A stretch of DNA of 64,000 bases from Emcibacter sp. Lineage in GTDB: Bacteria; Pseudomonadota; Alphaproteobacteria; Sphingomonadales; Emcibacteraceae. Made by a program: the position numbers and the translations under genes. The notes beneath the pieces are model-generated. The model had not been told where the DNA came from. It saw only the letters and a program-made list of their open reading frames with translations, and made no database searches. The stretch covers positions 62,001 to 126,000 of the forward strand of contig JAIOYI010000007.1 in NCBI GenBank assembly GCA_021741205.1. The letters are read 5' to 3'. This document shows, piece after piece, positions 36,306-45,421 of this stretch (position 1 is its first letter; each line of letters begins with the position of its first letter).

Positions 36306-36333
36306 TTGACAGAAAGCCCGTGATCGCTATATT
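36306..36333 (+). promoter_or_regulatory. rplU-rpmA promoter
   Basis: TTGACA (36306-36311), 16-base spacer and TATATT (36328-36333). A start point near 36340 would leave an approximately 120-base leader before rplU. Confidence 0.7.
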
Positions 36334-36349
36334 TCGGCCACTTTCATAG

Positions 36350-36429
36350 TCGGGATCAGAGTCCCGATCAATAAAGATGACATTCGTCATAAACCGGTCT
36401 GAAAATACTGACCCCATGTCAGTTACCGG
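36350..36429 (+). promoter_or_regulatory. Structured 5' leader of rplU
   Basis: Three hairpins in a row: TCGGGA/TCCCGA (36350-36355 with 36362-36367), ATGAC/GTCAT (36377-36381 with 36386-36390), and a two-layer stem with CCGGT/ACCGG outside (36394-36398, 36425-36429) and CTGAC/GTCAG inside (36408-36412, 36418-36422). Ribosomal protein leaders with such structure often bind the encoded protein; this one is a candidate L21 autoregulatory leader. Confidence 0.45.
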
Positions 36430-36460
36430 CTATGACCAGAAGATAAAACAGGAAACAAAA

Positions 36461-36976
36461 ATGTTTGCAGTCGTCAAAACCGGAGCAAAGCAATATAAAG
36501 TTGCTGCTGGTGATGTTATTAAAGTAGAAAAATTAGACGGAGAAGCTGGCGCTACCGTTACCCTTGACCATGTTTTAATGGTTGGTGATGATAAAGGCGT
36601 TAAAGTTGGCACACCATTGATTTCCGGTACTGTTGTGACCGCTGAAATCCTTGAACAATCCCGCTCCGCAAAAATAATTATTTTCAAAAAGAGACGCCGT
36701 CAGAATTCACGTCGTAAGAATGGTCACCGTCAGGAATTGACTGTTTTGAGAATTCTGGAAATTGGTGGTGCTTCTGCGAAAAAGGCCGCCCCGAAAAAGG
36801 CCGCTGTTGTTGAAGAAACCCCTGTAGCAGAGGAAAAACCTGTAGCAGAAAAAGCAAAAGCCCCAAAAAAGGCTCCTGCAAAAAAAGCAACTGAAGCTAA
36901 AACAACAGAAAAAGCGAAACCCGCAGCAGCAAAAAAAGCTGCCGCGAAAAAAACCACTAAGACAACTAAGGAGTAG
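36461..36976 (+). CDS. rplU: 50S ribosomal protein L21 with a basic tail
   Basis: 171 residues from the ATG at 36461 (AGGAAA upstream); longer in-frame starts fall in the leader hairpins. Residues 1-103 are the L21 core ([14 protein letters not shown], then [16 protein letters not shown] that contacts 23S rRNA). The last 68 or so residues are a low-complexity alanine/lysine/proline tail with repeated KKA, PKKA and VAEEKPVAE units, resembling histone H1-like bacterial proteins. Some alphaproteobacterial L21 proteins carry such a tail; its role is unknown. Followed by rpmA after five bases. Confidence 0.96.
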   Translation: MFAVVKTGAKQYKVAAGDVIKVEKLDGEAGATVTLDHVLMVGDDKGVKVGTPLISGTVVTAEILEQSRSAKIIIFKKRRRQNSRRKNGHRQELTVLRILEIGGASAKKAAPKKAAVVEETPVAEEKPVAEKAKAPKKAPAKKATEAKTTEKAKPAAAKKAAAKKTTKTTKE

Positions 36977-36981
36977 AAACA

Positions 36982-37236
36982 ATGGCACATAAGAAAGCTG
37001 GCGGTAGTTCCAGTAACGGTCGCGACTCAGCAGGTCGTCGCCTTGGTGTAAAGAAATATTCTGGTGAAGTCGTGGCCTCTGGCAATATCATCGTACGTCA
37101 ACGGGGCACAAAATTTTACCCAGCCGCCAATGTTGGTATTGGAAAAGATCATACCCTATTTGCCCTCATAGAAGGGAAAGTTCGATTTTATAAAGGCAAA
37201 CTAAAACGCAGTTATGTCTGTGTTGATCAAGCCTAA
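36982..37236 (+). CDS. rpmA: 50S ribosomal protein L27
   Basis: 84 residues. The N terminus [16 protein letters not shown] is the conserved flexible extension that reaches the peptidyl-transferase centre; there is no cleaved leader. [11 protein letters not shown] and [23 protein letters not shown] are invariant L27 segments; the remainder is normal. A strong terminator 30 bases downstream closes the rplU-rpmA unit, before obgE. Confidence 0.97.
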   Translation: MAHKKAGGSSSNGRDSAGRRLGVKKYSGEVVASGNIIVRQRGTKFYPAANVGIGKDHTLFALIEGKVRFYKGKLKRSYVCVDQA

Positions 37237-37266
37237 AATCTGACTTTCTTTTTGGTAGCAGAGTCC

Positions 37267-37297
37267 AAAAGGGGAATGATATTCATTCCCCTTTTTT
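37267..37297 (+). terminator. Rho-independent terminator after rpmA
   Basis: A perfect 13-bp stem AAAAGGGGAATGA (37267-37279) with TCATTCCCCTTTT (37283-37295), loop TAT, running into T residues. Confidence 0.93.
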
Positions 37298-37337
37298 ATA
37301 TTTAAGCCCTTTTGATACTTATAGTTAGACCATTAAC

Positions 37338-38411
37338 ATGAAATTTCTCGATCAATGTAAAATATACATTAAGTCTGGTGCAGGTGGAGACGGCTGTCTT
37401 AGCTTTCGCCGTGAAAAATGCATTGAACATGGCGGGCCGGACGGGGGCAACGGCGGTCGTGGTGGGCATGTTTTGATCGAAGCCGTTGAGGGTCTAAATA
37501 CACTGATTGATTTTCGCTACCATCAACATTTTAAAGCAGGCCGCGGCGGTCATGGTATGGGAAAAAACCGTACGGGCGGGAAGGGTAAAGACAAATATCT
37601 TCAGGTTCCTGTTGGCACCCAAATATTTGATGAAGATTATGGCGTGATGCTGGCCGACCTCACCGAGGCTGGACAGGTGCTTATGATGCTAGAAGGGGGG
37701 CATCCTGGAACAGGAAATGCCGCTTTCAAATCGTCTGTAAATCAGGCCCCAAGACGCACCACACCAGGTGGTCCCGCCGAAGAGATGTGGGTATGGCTCC
37801 GCTTAAAACTTATGGCCGATGTTGGCCTTGTTGGTCTTCCCAATGCGGGGAAATCTACTTTCCTTGCCGCCGTAAGCAGTGCCAAACCAAAAATTGCTGA
37901 TTATCCTTTTACAACCTTAAAACCTCAACTTGGGGTCGTTGGTGTGGATAACAGAGAATTTGTTGTTGCCGATATTCCAGGGCTTATTGAAGGTGCCCAT
38001 GAGGGGCATGGTCTGGGTGATAGATTTCTGGGTCATATTGAACGCTGTGCAACCATATTACATATGATCGATGCCACGGGCAAAGATGTGGCAACGGCTT
38101 ATAAAACCATTCGCCATGAACTTAAATCATATGGTGGCGGATTAACGAAAAAAAAGGAAATCATTGGACTGAATAAATGTGATGCCTTGGATCAGGAGTT
38201 AATTGACATGATAACAGAAGAACTTCGTTCTGTAACTAAATCACCGATTATTCCAATATCCGCTATCAGTCATTTTGGCGTCGAAAAAATGTCACGGGCG
38301 CTGCTTAAAAATATTGACCTTAACAGAAAAGCAGAAAAAAAACGGGACATGCAGCAGAATGATAGTGACCATGATGATGAAATCCAGAATAAAAGTTGGT
38401 CTCCCATATAA
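37338..38411 (+). CDS. obgE: Obg-family GTPase ObgE/CgtA
   Basis: Large-subunit assembly and stress GTPase. 357 residues: glycine-rich Obg fold (1-158; [12 protein letters not shown]), then the G domain with P-loop GLPNAGKST (166-174), TTLKPQLG switch [13 protein letters not shown] (G3), NKCD (G4) and SAISHFG (G5). The C-terminal tail is short and charged. It follows the rpmA terminator, so has its own promoter or is read through. Starts the run obgE-proB-proA-nadD-rsfS-rlmH. Confidence 0.96.
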   Translation: MKFLDQCKIYIKSGAGGDGCLSFRREKCIEHGGPDGGNGGRGGHVLIEAVEGLNTLIDFRYHQHFKAGRGGHGMGKNRTGGKGKDKYLQVPVGTQIFDEDYGVMLADLTEAGQVLMMLEGGHPGTGNAAFKSSVNQAPRRTTPGGPAEEMWVWLRLKLMADVGLVGLPNAGKSTFLAAVSSAKPKIADYPFTTLKPQLGVVGVDNREFVVADIPGLIEGAHEGHGLGDRFLGHIERCATILHMIDATGKDVATAYKTIRHELKSYGGGLTKKKEIIGLNKCDALDQELIDMITEELRSVTKSPIIPISAISHFGVEKMSRALLKNIDLNRKAEKKRDMQQNDSDHDDEIQNKSWSPI

Positions 38412-38443
38412 CGTTATTATTGATATATAAAAGCCGCAAATGA

Positions 38444-39589
38444 ATGATAAAAATACCTGAAAATAACCAGATCATCACCCATGAAAGTCAACACTGGAAA
38501 CGGATTATTATTAAAATTGGATCTGCCCTTCTCATTGATAAGGATAGGGGGAATATCCGCCTAGACTGGCTCGAATCCATTGCTGCTGATGTTGAATTTT
38601 TAAAGCAAAAAGGATATCAAGTTATCATTGTATCCTCGGGCTCTATTGGCCTTGGACGTAAAATATTAAATTTACCCATGAGCAAAAAACTCGAGGAAAA
38701 TCAGGCCGCCGCCGCCGTGGGGCAAATTGAACTCGCTACCGCTTACCGTACTATACTCGGCAAACGCCAAATAACCATGGCACAAATCCTCCTCACTTAC
38801 GGCGATACGGAAGAACGCAGACGTTATCTTAATGCCCGCAACACCATCAACCGCCTATTAGATCTAAATGTTATTCCTGTCATTAATGAAAATGATACGG
38901 TCGCCACAGACGAGGTACGCTACGGTGATAATGATCGGCTTGCCGCCCGTGTAGCCAGCATGTGCGAGGCCGATTGTCTCTTCTTGCTTTCGGATATTGA
39001 TGGTCTTTATACCGCAGATCCTCATCGCAACAACACAGCAGAATTCATAAACAATATACAGGAAATTACCCCAGAAATCGAAGCAATGGCAGGCGAGCCT
39101 GTCTCAACGGGATTTGGTTCTGGCGGCATGGTGACCAAAATTGCCGCCGCAAAAATCGCCGTGGCCAGTGGATGCCATATGGTGATCACCAATGGGATTA
39201 AAAATAATCCTATACAAAAATATTTTGACGGGGCAAAAGGTACTTGGTTTCATGCTTCCGGAAATCCTTTGGCCGCAAAAAAGAAATGGATTGGGGCAAG
39301 TCTGGACGTTATAGGACAGCTCATAATTGATGACGGTGCGGTAAAAGCACTAAAATCTGGCAAGAGCCTGCTTCCTGCTGGTATTATAAAGATTAAAGGC
39401 CAATTTGATCGCGGCGATACTATCCATATAATGGATAAAAACAGCATGATTATTGGTCAAGGCATTACCGCCTATAGCGCCCAAGATGCCATCTTGCTCA
39501 TTGGTCACAAAAGTCAAGAAATAGAACAAATTTTAGGCTATAGTGGTCGAGAAGAAATTATTCACCGCAACGATCTTGTCATAAAATAA
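38444..39589 (+). CDS. proB: Glutamate 5-kinase
   Basis: First enzyme of proline synthesis, phosphorylating L-glutamate. 381 residues: amino-acid-kinase domain (about 18-265; IIKIGSALL, SSGSIGLGRK, VINENDTVATDE, GFGSGGMVTKI) and a C-terminal PUA domain (about 285-370; AGIIKIKGQFDRGD). The ribosome site ahead of the ATG is weak; another ATG four bases upstream is out of frame. proA follows 22 bases later. Confidence 0.95.
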   Translation: MIKIPENNQIITHESQHWKRIIIKIGSALLIDKDRGNIRLDWLESIAADVEFLKQKGYQVIIVSSGSIGLGRKILNLPMSKKLEENQAAAAVGQIELATAYRTILGKRQITMAQILLTYGDTEERRRYLNARNTINRLLDLNVIPVINENDTVATDEVRYGDNDRLAARVASMCEADCLFLLSDIDGLYTADPHRNNTAEFINNIQEITPEIEAMAGEPVSTGFGSGGMVTKIAAAKIAVASGCHMVITNGIKNNPIQKYFDGAKGTWFHASGNPLAAKKKWIGASLDVIGQLIIDDGAVKALKSGKSLLPAGIIKIKGQFDRGDTIHIMDKNSMIIGQGITAYSAQDAILLIGHKSQEIEQILGYSGREEIIHRNDLVIK

Positions 39590-39611
39590 ATAGCGGGAAA
39601 GAGAGGATCAA

Positions 39612-40880
39612 ATGACCACAGAAGAAAATATAAAAGATCTCATGCTAACCATGGGACAGGTGGCAAAATCCGCTGCAAAAGACCTCAGCACGGCAACAAC
39701 GGATCAAAAGAATAGCGCCCTCGTATCAGCCGCCCGCCTTATTCGTCATAATAAGGCTGATATATTATTGGCCAATGAAAAAGATATGAATATTGCACGG
39801 GCGAGAAACTTGACAGGCGCCTTGTTGGATCGTCTGCTTTTGGATGAGACAAGAATTGAGGCCATGGCTTCATCTCTTGAGGCTATTGCGGCTCTTCCTG
39901 ATCCTGTAGGTGATGTTATGGCGCAATGGGATCGTCCCAATGGATTAAATATATCCCGTGTTCGGGTGCCGCTAGGTGTCATTGGGATTATATACGAATC
40001 TAGGCCCAATGTGACCGCCGATGCGGGTGCCTTATGCCTAAAATCAGGTAATGCCACCATCTTAAGGGGAGGCAGTGAAAGTTCCCTATCTAGCCGTGCC
40101 ATTCATAAATGTCTCGAGAGCGGACTTGTGGAGGCAGGGTTACGTCAGGACTCTATTCAATTAATTCCAACCCAAGACCGGGCAGCGGTGGGTGAATTGC
40201 TCGGCCTTGTGGGTTATGTGGATATTATTGTACCACGAGGTGGAAAATCCCTCATTGAACGCGTGCAAAAGGACAGTCGCATACCCGTTATGGCTCATCT
40301 TGACGGTATATGTCATACCTATATCGATGCAAAAGCCGACCTTGAAAAATCTGTCGCCATTACCTTGAATGCAAAAATGCGCCGTACGGGAATTTGTGGA
40401 GCCACTGAAACATTACTGGTGCATAAATCCGTTGCCCAAAGCCATCTACCCGCTATTTTAGACGCCTTAAAAATAGCTGGATGCGAATTGCGCGGTGATA
40501 AGGCTGTAAAAAAAATAGATCCCAGTGTTTCACTCGCCACAGAAGAGGATTGGCGTACGGAATATCTTGAAGCCATTCTATCCATTAAAATAGTGGGGTC
40601 TATTGATGAGGCCATTGATCATATTGCCACATACGGCTCCCAACATACCGATTGCATAATCACAGAAGATAAGGATAGCGCAGAAAAATTCTTACGGCTC
40701 GTAGACAGTGCTATCGTCATGCATAACAGCTCAACCCAGTTTGCCGATGGCGGCGAATTTGGCATGGGTGCTGAAATTGGCATTTCTACGGGCAAAATGC
40801 ATGCCCGTGGGCCTGTGGGCCTAGAACAGCTCACCAGCTATAAATATCAGGTAAGAGGCAATGGCCAAACCAGACCATAA
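39612..40880 (+). CDS. proA: Gamma-glutamyl phosphate reductase
   Basis: NADPH-dependent second step of proline synthesis, in the aldehyde-dehydrogenase fold. 422 residues. [18 protein letters not shown] near 117-134, the catalytic cysteine in [10 protein letters not shown] near 257-266 and [21 protein letters not shown] are typical. GAGAGGAT precedes the ATG. Its last 20 bases overlap the start of nadD. Confidence 0.96.
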   Translation: MTTEENIKDLMLTMGQVAKSAAKDLSTATTDQKNSALVSAARLIRHNKADILLANEKDMNIARARNLTGALLDRLLLDETRIEAMASSLEAIAALPDPVGDVMAQWDRPNGLNISRVRVPLGVIGIIYESRPNVTADAGALCLKSGNATILRGGSESSLSSRAIHKCLESGLVEAGLRQDSIQLIPTQDRAAVGELLGLVGYVDIIVPRGGKSLIERVQKDSRIPVMAHLDGICHTYIDAKADLEKSVAITLNAKMRRTGICGATETLLVHKSVAQSHLPAILDALKIAGCELRGDKAVKKIDPSVSLATEEDWRTEYLEAILSIKIVGSIDEAIDHIATYGSQHTDCIITEDKDSAEKFLRLVDSAIVMHNSSTQFADGGEFGMGAEIGISTGKMHARGPVGLEQLTSYKYQVRGNGQTRP

Positions 40881-41472
40881 TATCTTTCAAGATACCATAT
40901 GGGCTGGAAAAAAAATCGGCCTGCTCGGAGGATCATTTAATCCCGCCCATCAGGGACATTTGGACATCAGCCTCTCTGCCCTTAGAACCTTAAAACTTGA
41001 TGCGGTCTGGTGGCTCGTCTCCCCGCAAAATCCTCTAAAATCTTGTGATGATATGGCCAGTTTACAAGAACGGATGGTGCATGCAAAAAAGATCGCAAAG
41101 GATAAACGCATTCATGTGACCGATCTGGAAAATGATCTTGGCACAAGATATACAATTGATACCTTAGGCAAGATCATAAAGACATTGCCCGAAACAGAAT
41201 TTATCTGGCTTATGGGTGCGGACAATATTGTCCAATTCTCCCAGTGGAAAGACTGGAAAAAAATAGCCCAAATAGTATTGTTTGCGATTTTTGATCGTCC
41301 AAGCTATTCTATGGCCGTTGAAACGAGTGAAGCGGCTCAGTATTTTAAGGACTATCAAATCCCAGAAAACAAAGCTTCTGAATTTGCTTCAATGCATCCT
41401 CCGGCATGGATATTTATACGAGATATACAAAACCCGTTATCATCCACCGAGATAAGACGAAAAATACTTTAA
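40861..41472 (+). CDS. nadD: Nicotinate-nucleotide adenylyltransferase
   Basis: Makes deamido-NAD from nicotinate mononucleotide and ATP. 203 residues. The nucleotidyltransferase loop [14 protein letters not shown] (about 20-33) with the (T/H)xGH motif, WLMGADN near 119 and SSTEIRRKI at the end are diagnostic. The ATG lies within the last codons of proA, with AGAGG just before it. Genes nadD-rsfS-rlmH form a common trio. Confidence 0.95.
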   Translation: MAKPDHNIFQDTIWAGKKIGLLGGSFNPAHQGHLDISLSALRTLKLDAVWWLVSPQNPLKSCDDMASLQERMVHAKKIAKDKRIHVTDLENDLGTRYTIDTLGKIIKTLPETEFIWLMGADNIVQFSQWKDWKKIAQIVLFAIFDRPSYSMAVETSEAAQYFKDYQIPENKASEFASMHPPAWIFIRDIQNPLSSTEIRRKIL

Positions 41473-41510
41473 CAACCAAGAGGTTACACCCAAAATTGCC
41501 CAGCAATAAA

Positions 41511-41912
41511 ATGTCAAAAAATGACCCATCTTCTTCTATCGAACCGCAATCTACCACCAATCTTCTAGAGGTAATTTTAAGCTCTCTGGAAGATGATAAA
41601 GCGGAAGAAATCACCACCATAGATCTCAAAGGAAAAACCAGCATTGCTGATTCGATGATTATTGCGTCTGGTCGCTCCACACGGCAGGTTGCCGCCATCG
41701 CAGATCATCTGGTTACTAAACTCAAACATTTAGGCTTTGGCACCCCCAAGACCGAAGGGTTGGAAAAGGCCGACTGGGTATTGATTGATGCGGGTGATGC
41801 CATTGTTCATATTTTCCGGCCCGAGGTAAGAAGCTTCTATAATCTGGAAAAAATGTGGGCGATGGATATTCTCCCTAACGATTTCACCCCAGACAAAGTT
41901 TTAAATCGCTAA
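41511..41912 (+). CDS. rsfS: Ribosome silencing factor RsfS
   Basis: Binds L14 and blocks subunit joining when nutrients are poor. 133 residues from the ATG at 41511 (the start is uncertain; no strong ribosome site). TIDLKGKTSIADSMIIASGRSTRQV, GDAIVHIFRPEVRSFYNLEKMW are conserved RsfS segments; the N-terminal serine-rich stretch is variable. Lies between nadD and rlmH, the usual order. Confidence 0.93.
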   Translation: MSKNDPSSSIEPQSTTNLLEVILSSLEDDKAEEITTIDLKGKTSIADSMIIASGRSTRQVAAIADHLVTKLKHLGFGTPKTEGLEKADWVLIDAGDAIVHIFRPEVRSFYNLEKMWAMDILPNDFTPDKVLNR

Positions 41913-41932
41913 TCCCCGACCGGATTAAATTG

Positions 41933-42403
41933 ATGCAGGTTATTATTCTAGCCGTTGGTCGCATGAAATCAGGCCCTGAACAACAACAGGTTGAAACCTA
42001 TCTTGCCCGCTGCCCCTGGCCTGTCAATATCATTGAAGTCGAGGAACGCAGACCCTTGAAAGGTGATGTGCGTCTGGTAAAAGAGGGCGATCTGATTTTA
42101 AAGGCTTTGATGAATATTGGGCGGGATAATGCCTATGTCATTGCCCTTGATGAACGTGGTAAGACCATGCGCAGTACAAAATTTTCTCAAATGATCCGCA
42201 CCCAACAGGATAACGGCATCGCAAAGATCATTTTCCTGATCGGGGGTGCTGATGGTTATGACGCAAGGGTTAAGAATGAGGCCAATTTTCTGATGAGTTT
42301 CAGTGATATGACATGGCCTCATATGATGGTGCGCGCCATGCTCTGTGAACAATTATATAGGGCATCTTGCATTTTAACAGGACACCCCTATCATAAAGAT
42401 TGA
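41933..42403 (+). CDS. rlmH: 23S rRNA pseudouridine1915 N3-methyltransferase
   Basis: SPOUT methyltransferase of 156 residues, normal length. ATG 41933 is preferred over the TTG one codon before. The knotted SAM-binding end IIFLIGGADGYD and LSFSDMTWPHMMVRAMLCEQLYRA with HPYHKD at the terminus are RlmH hallmarks. It closes the nadD-rsfS-rlmH trio. Confidence 0.95.
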   Translation: MQVIILAVGRMKSGPEQQQVETYLARCPWPVNIIEVEERRPLKGDVRLVKEGDLILKALMNIGRDNAYVIALDERGKTMRSTKFSQMIRTQQDNGIAKIIFLIGGADGYDARVKNEANFLMSFSDMTWPHMMVRAMLCEQLYRASCILTGHPYHKD

Positions 42404-42488
42404 TTTTACACCTCCTTAACTTAAATAATATATGATATTTAATGTTACGCCTCGTAATAAAATTTTTAGAATGGATTTTGACTTTACA

Positions 42489-44099
42489 ATGACCACAATA
42501 GCCATAAGCCCAACAAAACCAGTTGTTTTATGTATTCTTGATGGATGGGGTAGCCGTACGGATGCCGTGGATAATGCCATTATACTTGGTAACACGCCAA
42601 ATTTTGATATGATGACCAAAACATGTCCTATGGCACAATTAAAAACATCCGGGCTTGATGTGGGATTGCCTGATGGTCAAATGGGTAATTCAGAAGTGGG
42701 TCATACCAACCTTGGCAGCGGTCGTATCGTCCTGCAAGATCTGCCCCGCATTAACAAGGCGATTATGGAGGGAAGTCTTGCGGAAAATCCTCAATTACTT
42801 GCCACAATCAAAAAATTAAAAGCCACGAGAGGCACCTGTCATTTGATGGGACTTTTATCCCCAGGTGGGGTTCATAGCCATCAGGATCACATGGTGGCTC
42901 TTGCCCATGCTCTGTCCGATGCAAATATTCCTGTTGCGATCCACGGCTTTTTGGATGGTCGTGATACACCGCCCAGCAGCGCTCTTGAATTTGTTGAAAA
43001 ATTTGAACAGGATATCAGCACATTAAATCATGTGAAAATTGCGACCCTTACGGGTCGTTACTTTGCCATGGATCGGGATAAGCGATGGGACCGAGTTGAA
43101 CGAGCCTATCTTGGTATGGTAAGTGCCCTTGGCAATAAAGCAGACAATGCCCTTAGCGCCATTAAAAATAGCTATGCTGAAAATGTCACTGATGAATTTA
43201 TGTTGCCAACCATCATTGGACATTTTGACGGTATGAAAGACGGCGATGCCATTCTCATGGCAAATTTCAGGTCGGACCGGGCGCGGGAAATACTAACGGC
43301 TCTAGTGGATCCCGCCTTTGATGGTTTTGTGCGGAAAAAATTACCCAAATTTTGTAGCCATCTTGGCATGAGCGAATATTCCGATGCCCTTGATCCCTTT
43401 ATGGATACACTTTTTACATCAGAGGAACTGATCGATACTTTGGGCGAAATTGTTTCCCACAACGGATTGAAACAACTTCGCATTGCCGAAACAGAAAAAT
43501 ACGCCCATGTCACATTTTTTTTCAACGGCGGCAGTGAAAATGCTTACGTGGGCGAGGACAGAATACTTGTCCCTTCTCCCGATGTGGCCACATATGACTT
43601 AAAGCCTGAAATGTCCGCCCCAGAGGTCACGGATAAGCTGGTTTTGGCCATTCAGTCGGGTAAATATGATCTGATTGTGGTCAATTTTGCAAATCCAGAT
43701 ATGGTGGGTCATACGGGCGTTATGAGTGCCGCAAAAATTGCGGTTGAGACCATTGATCACAGCCTTGGAAGACTGAGAAAGGCTCTCAAAGACGTGAGTG
43801 GAACCATGCTCGTGACAGCGGATCATGGCAACATTGAATTGATGAAGGATCAAACAACAGGCCAGCCACACACAGCCCATACCACTAATTTGGTGCCCTT
43901 TATTCTTGTCAATGGTGAGGCCGCCGCAGAATTGTTAAATGATGATGAAAAGTTCAAATTAAATAATGGCTGCCTTGCCGATGTGGCGCCCACCATTTTA
44001 AGCCTAATGGGGCTTGAACAACCACAGGCCATGACGGGGCATTCTCTCCTTACCATAACGCATAAGAATACCGTAAAAGGAGCCCTTACCCCTGCTTAA
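42489..44099 (+). CDS. gpmI: 2,3-bisphosphoglycerate-independent phosphoglycerate mutase
   Basis: Manganese-dependent glycolytic mutase, alkaline-phosphatase fold. 536 residues from the ATG at 42489; ATG 42471 and 42432 are alternatives, none with a clear ribosome site. LDGWG near 18, the phosphoserine S68 in GNSEVGHTNLGSGR, GLLSPGGVHSH near 125, HGFLDGRDTPP near 154, and the C-terminal metal ligands NFANPDMVGHTG and TADHGNIE are intact. An intact gpmI suggests this is the cell's main mutase. Confidence 0.95.
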   Translation: MTTIAISPTKPVVLCILDGWGSRTDAVDNAIILGNTPNFDMMTKTCPMAQLKTSGLDVGLPDGQMGNSEVGHTNLGSGRIVLQDLPRINKAIMEGSLAENPQLLATIKKLKATRGTCHLMGLLSPGGVHSHQDHMVALAHALSDANIPVAIHGFLDGRDTPPSSALEFVEKFEQDISTLNHVKIATLTGRYFAMDRDKRWDRVERAYLGMVSALGNKADNALSAIKNSYAENVTDEFMLPTIIGHFDGMKDGDAILMANFRSDRAREILTALVDPAFDGFVRKKLPKFCSHLGMSEYSDALDPFMDTLFTSEELIDTLGEIVSHNGLKQLRIAETEKYAHVTFFFNGGSENAYVGEDRILVPSPDVATYDLKPEMSAPEVTDKLVLAIQSGKYDLIVVNFANPDMVGHTGVMSAAKIAVETIDHSLGRLRKALKDVSGTMLVTADHGNIELMKDQTTGQPHTAHTTNLVPFILVNGEAAAELLNDDEKFKLNNGCLADVAPTILSLMGLEQPQAMTGHSLLTITHKNTVKGALTPA

Positions 44100-44136
44100 T
44101 TCATTCTCCAGACAAATCATCAAATATCTCACGCTT

Positions 44137-45417
44137 ATGACAGAATCGTCTTTAAGCCTGATGGTTGGCCTTTGCCTGATGTCTGGAATTGCCTCTGCCA
44201 CGCCCCTTAATGATGATAAAAATTTGAAAGACATACAGGATAAAATAATTACTGCCCAAGAGCGCACCAAAAAATTTGAAGAAGAATCCAAAGTCATCGA
44301 TGAGGAAATAGATAGTCTCCGACAAAAATTAATCTTAGCGGCTGAAAAAATTCAACAAACCGAAAGTCAAACTTACGCAAAAGAAGACCGCCTTGCCGAA
44401 ATGAATGACGAACAAATCACATTGGAAAAAGCCCTAAAATCCCGCTATGGCCAGATGGCAAAGACCCTTGCCGCCATGCAAAGACTAAGTCAACAGCCAG
44501 CTGAACTTGTTGCCTATCGACCTGAGAAAGCAATCAATAGTTTACGCAGTGCGAGCCTCTTAAAAACATTACATCCTGAACTGAAAAAACGCGCCGAACA
44601 TATCCAAAAAGATATGGCTGAACTGCAAAGCCTGAAAGTCGCCATAACGGCTGAACAAAAGGAATTAAGAGTACTTCTTAGCGCCCTCACCTCGGAACAG
44701 ATTGCCATGAATGACCTGCTGGAAGAACGAAACCAGAAACAGGAAGCGCTACGCAAGGCCACACGAGAAGAGCGCCGCAAATTAAAAGAATTCGCCGCAA
44801 AAGCCAAAAATCTACAAGAGCTTATCGACAGGATCGAGAAAGAAGCACAGGAGCGGGAGAAGGCTGCCCTTGCCGCCGCCGAAAGATTAACCGATAAACC
44901 AGAGATAAAAGAGCAAGACCTGGCAAAAACAAACCGTCCGCGTCTTGATTCTTTTCCAAGTGGTTCTATATTATTCGATGATGCAAAGGGTAATCTACCC
45001 CTTCCTGCAAGAGGATCAATACGGCGTACCTTTGGTAGCAAAACAGCAGAAGGCCTTTCGTCAGAGGGCATTACCATCCATACCCTACCAAGGGCCACGG
45101 TGGTTGCACCTCATGAAGGGCGCATCGTATTTGCGGGAAAGTTTCGTACCTATGGTAAACTCTTGATTATTGCCCACGGACAGGAATATCATACGCTATT
45201 GGCAGGCATGACGCGGATGGATGTGGAAGTCGGGCAATGGGTTTTGAAGGGTGAGCCTGTTGGTCAAATGTCTGAAACAGTAGCCAGCTTGGAAAAAGAA
45301 GACATCAATACAGAAAAACCCCAAGCAGGACAGAATTTATATGTTGAGTTAAGAAAAATGGGCAAGCCCATTAATCCGCTGCCCTGGATTGTGGCAAGTG
45401 ATAGAAAGGTATTTTAA
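44137..45417 (+). CDS. EnvC-like murein hydrolase activator
   Basis: 426 residues: signal-like N terminus (SLSLMVGLCLMSGIASATP), a long coiled coil (about 25-250) and a C-terminal LytM/M23 domain (about 290-420). The metal-site histidine/aspartate pair of active M23 peptidases is replaced (GLSSEGITIHT), as in EnvC, so it should activate amidases rather than cut. FtsEX, the usual partner, is encoded at 24-25.7 kb. The start is unsure: no ribosome site lies before ATG 44137, whereas AAAAGGAG (44075-44082) sits nine bases ahead of an in-frame CTG at 44092, which would give a more normal signal peptide. Confidence 0.88.
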   Translation: MTESSLSLMVGLCLMSGIASATPLNDDKNLKDIQDKIITAQERTKKFEEESKVIDEEIDSLRQKLILAAEKIQQTESQTYAKEDRLAEMNDEQITLEKALKSRYGQMAKTLAAMQRLSQQPAELVAYRPEKAINSLRSASLLKTLHPELKKRAEHIQKDMAELQSLKVAITAEQKELRVLLSALTSEQIAMNDLLEERNQKQEALRKATREERRKLKEFAAKAKNLQELIDRIEKEAQEREKAALAAAERLTDKPEIKEQDLAKTNRPRLDSFPSGSILFDDAKGNLPLPARGSIRRTFGSKTAEGLSSEGITIHTLPRATVVAPHEGRIVFAGKFRTYGKLLIIAHGQEYHTLLAGMTRMDVEVGQWVLKGEPVGQMSETVASLEKEDINTEKPQAGQNLYVELRKMGKPINPLPWIVASDRKVF

Positions 45418-45421
45418 ATAA

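Noticed and set aside
44514-45098. 194-codon open frame opposite the EnvC-like gene
   Set aside because: Serine/arginine/leucine-rich mirror of a coiled-coil coding region; no motif.
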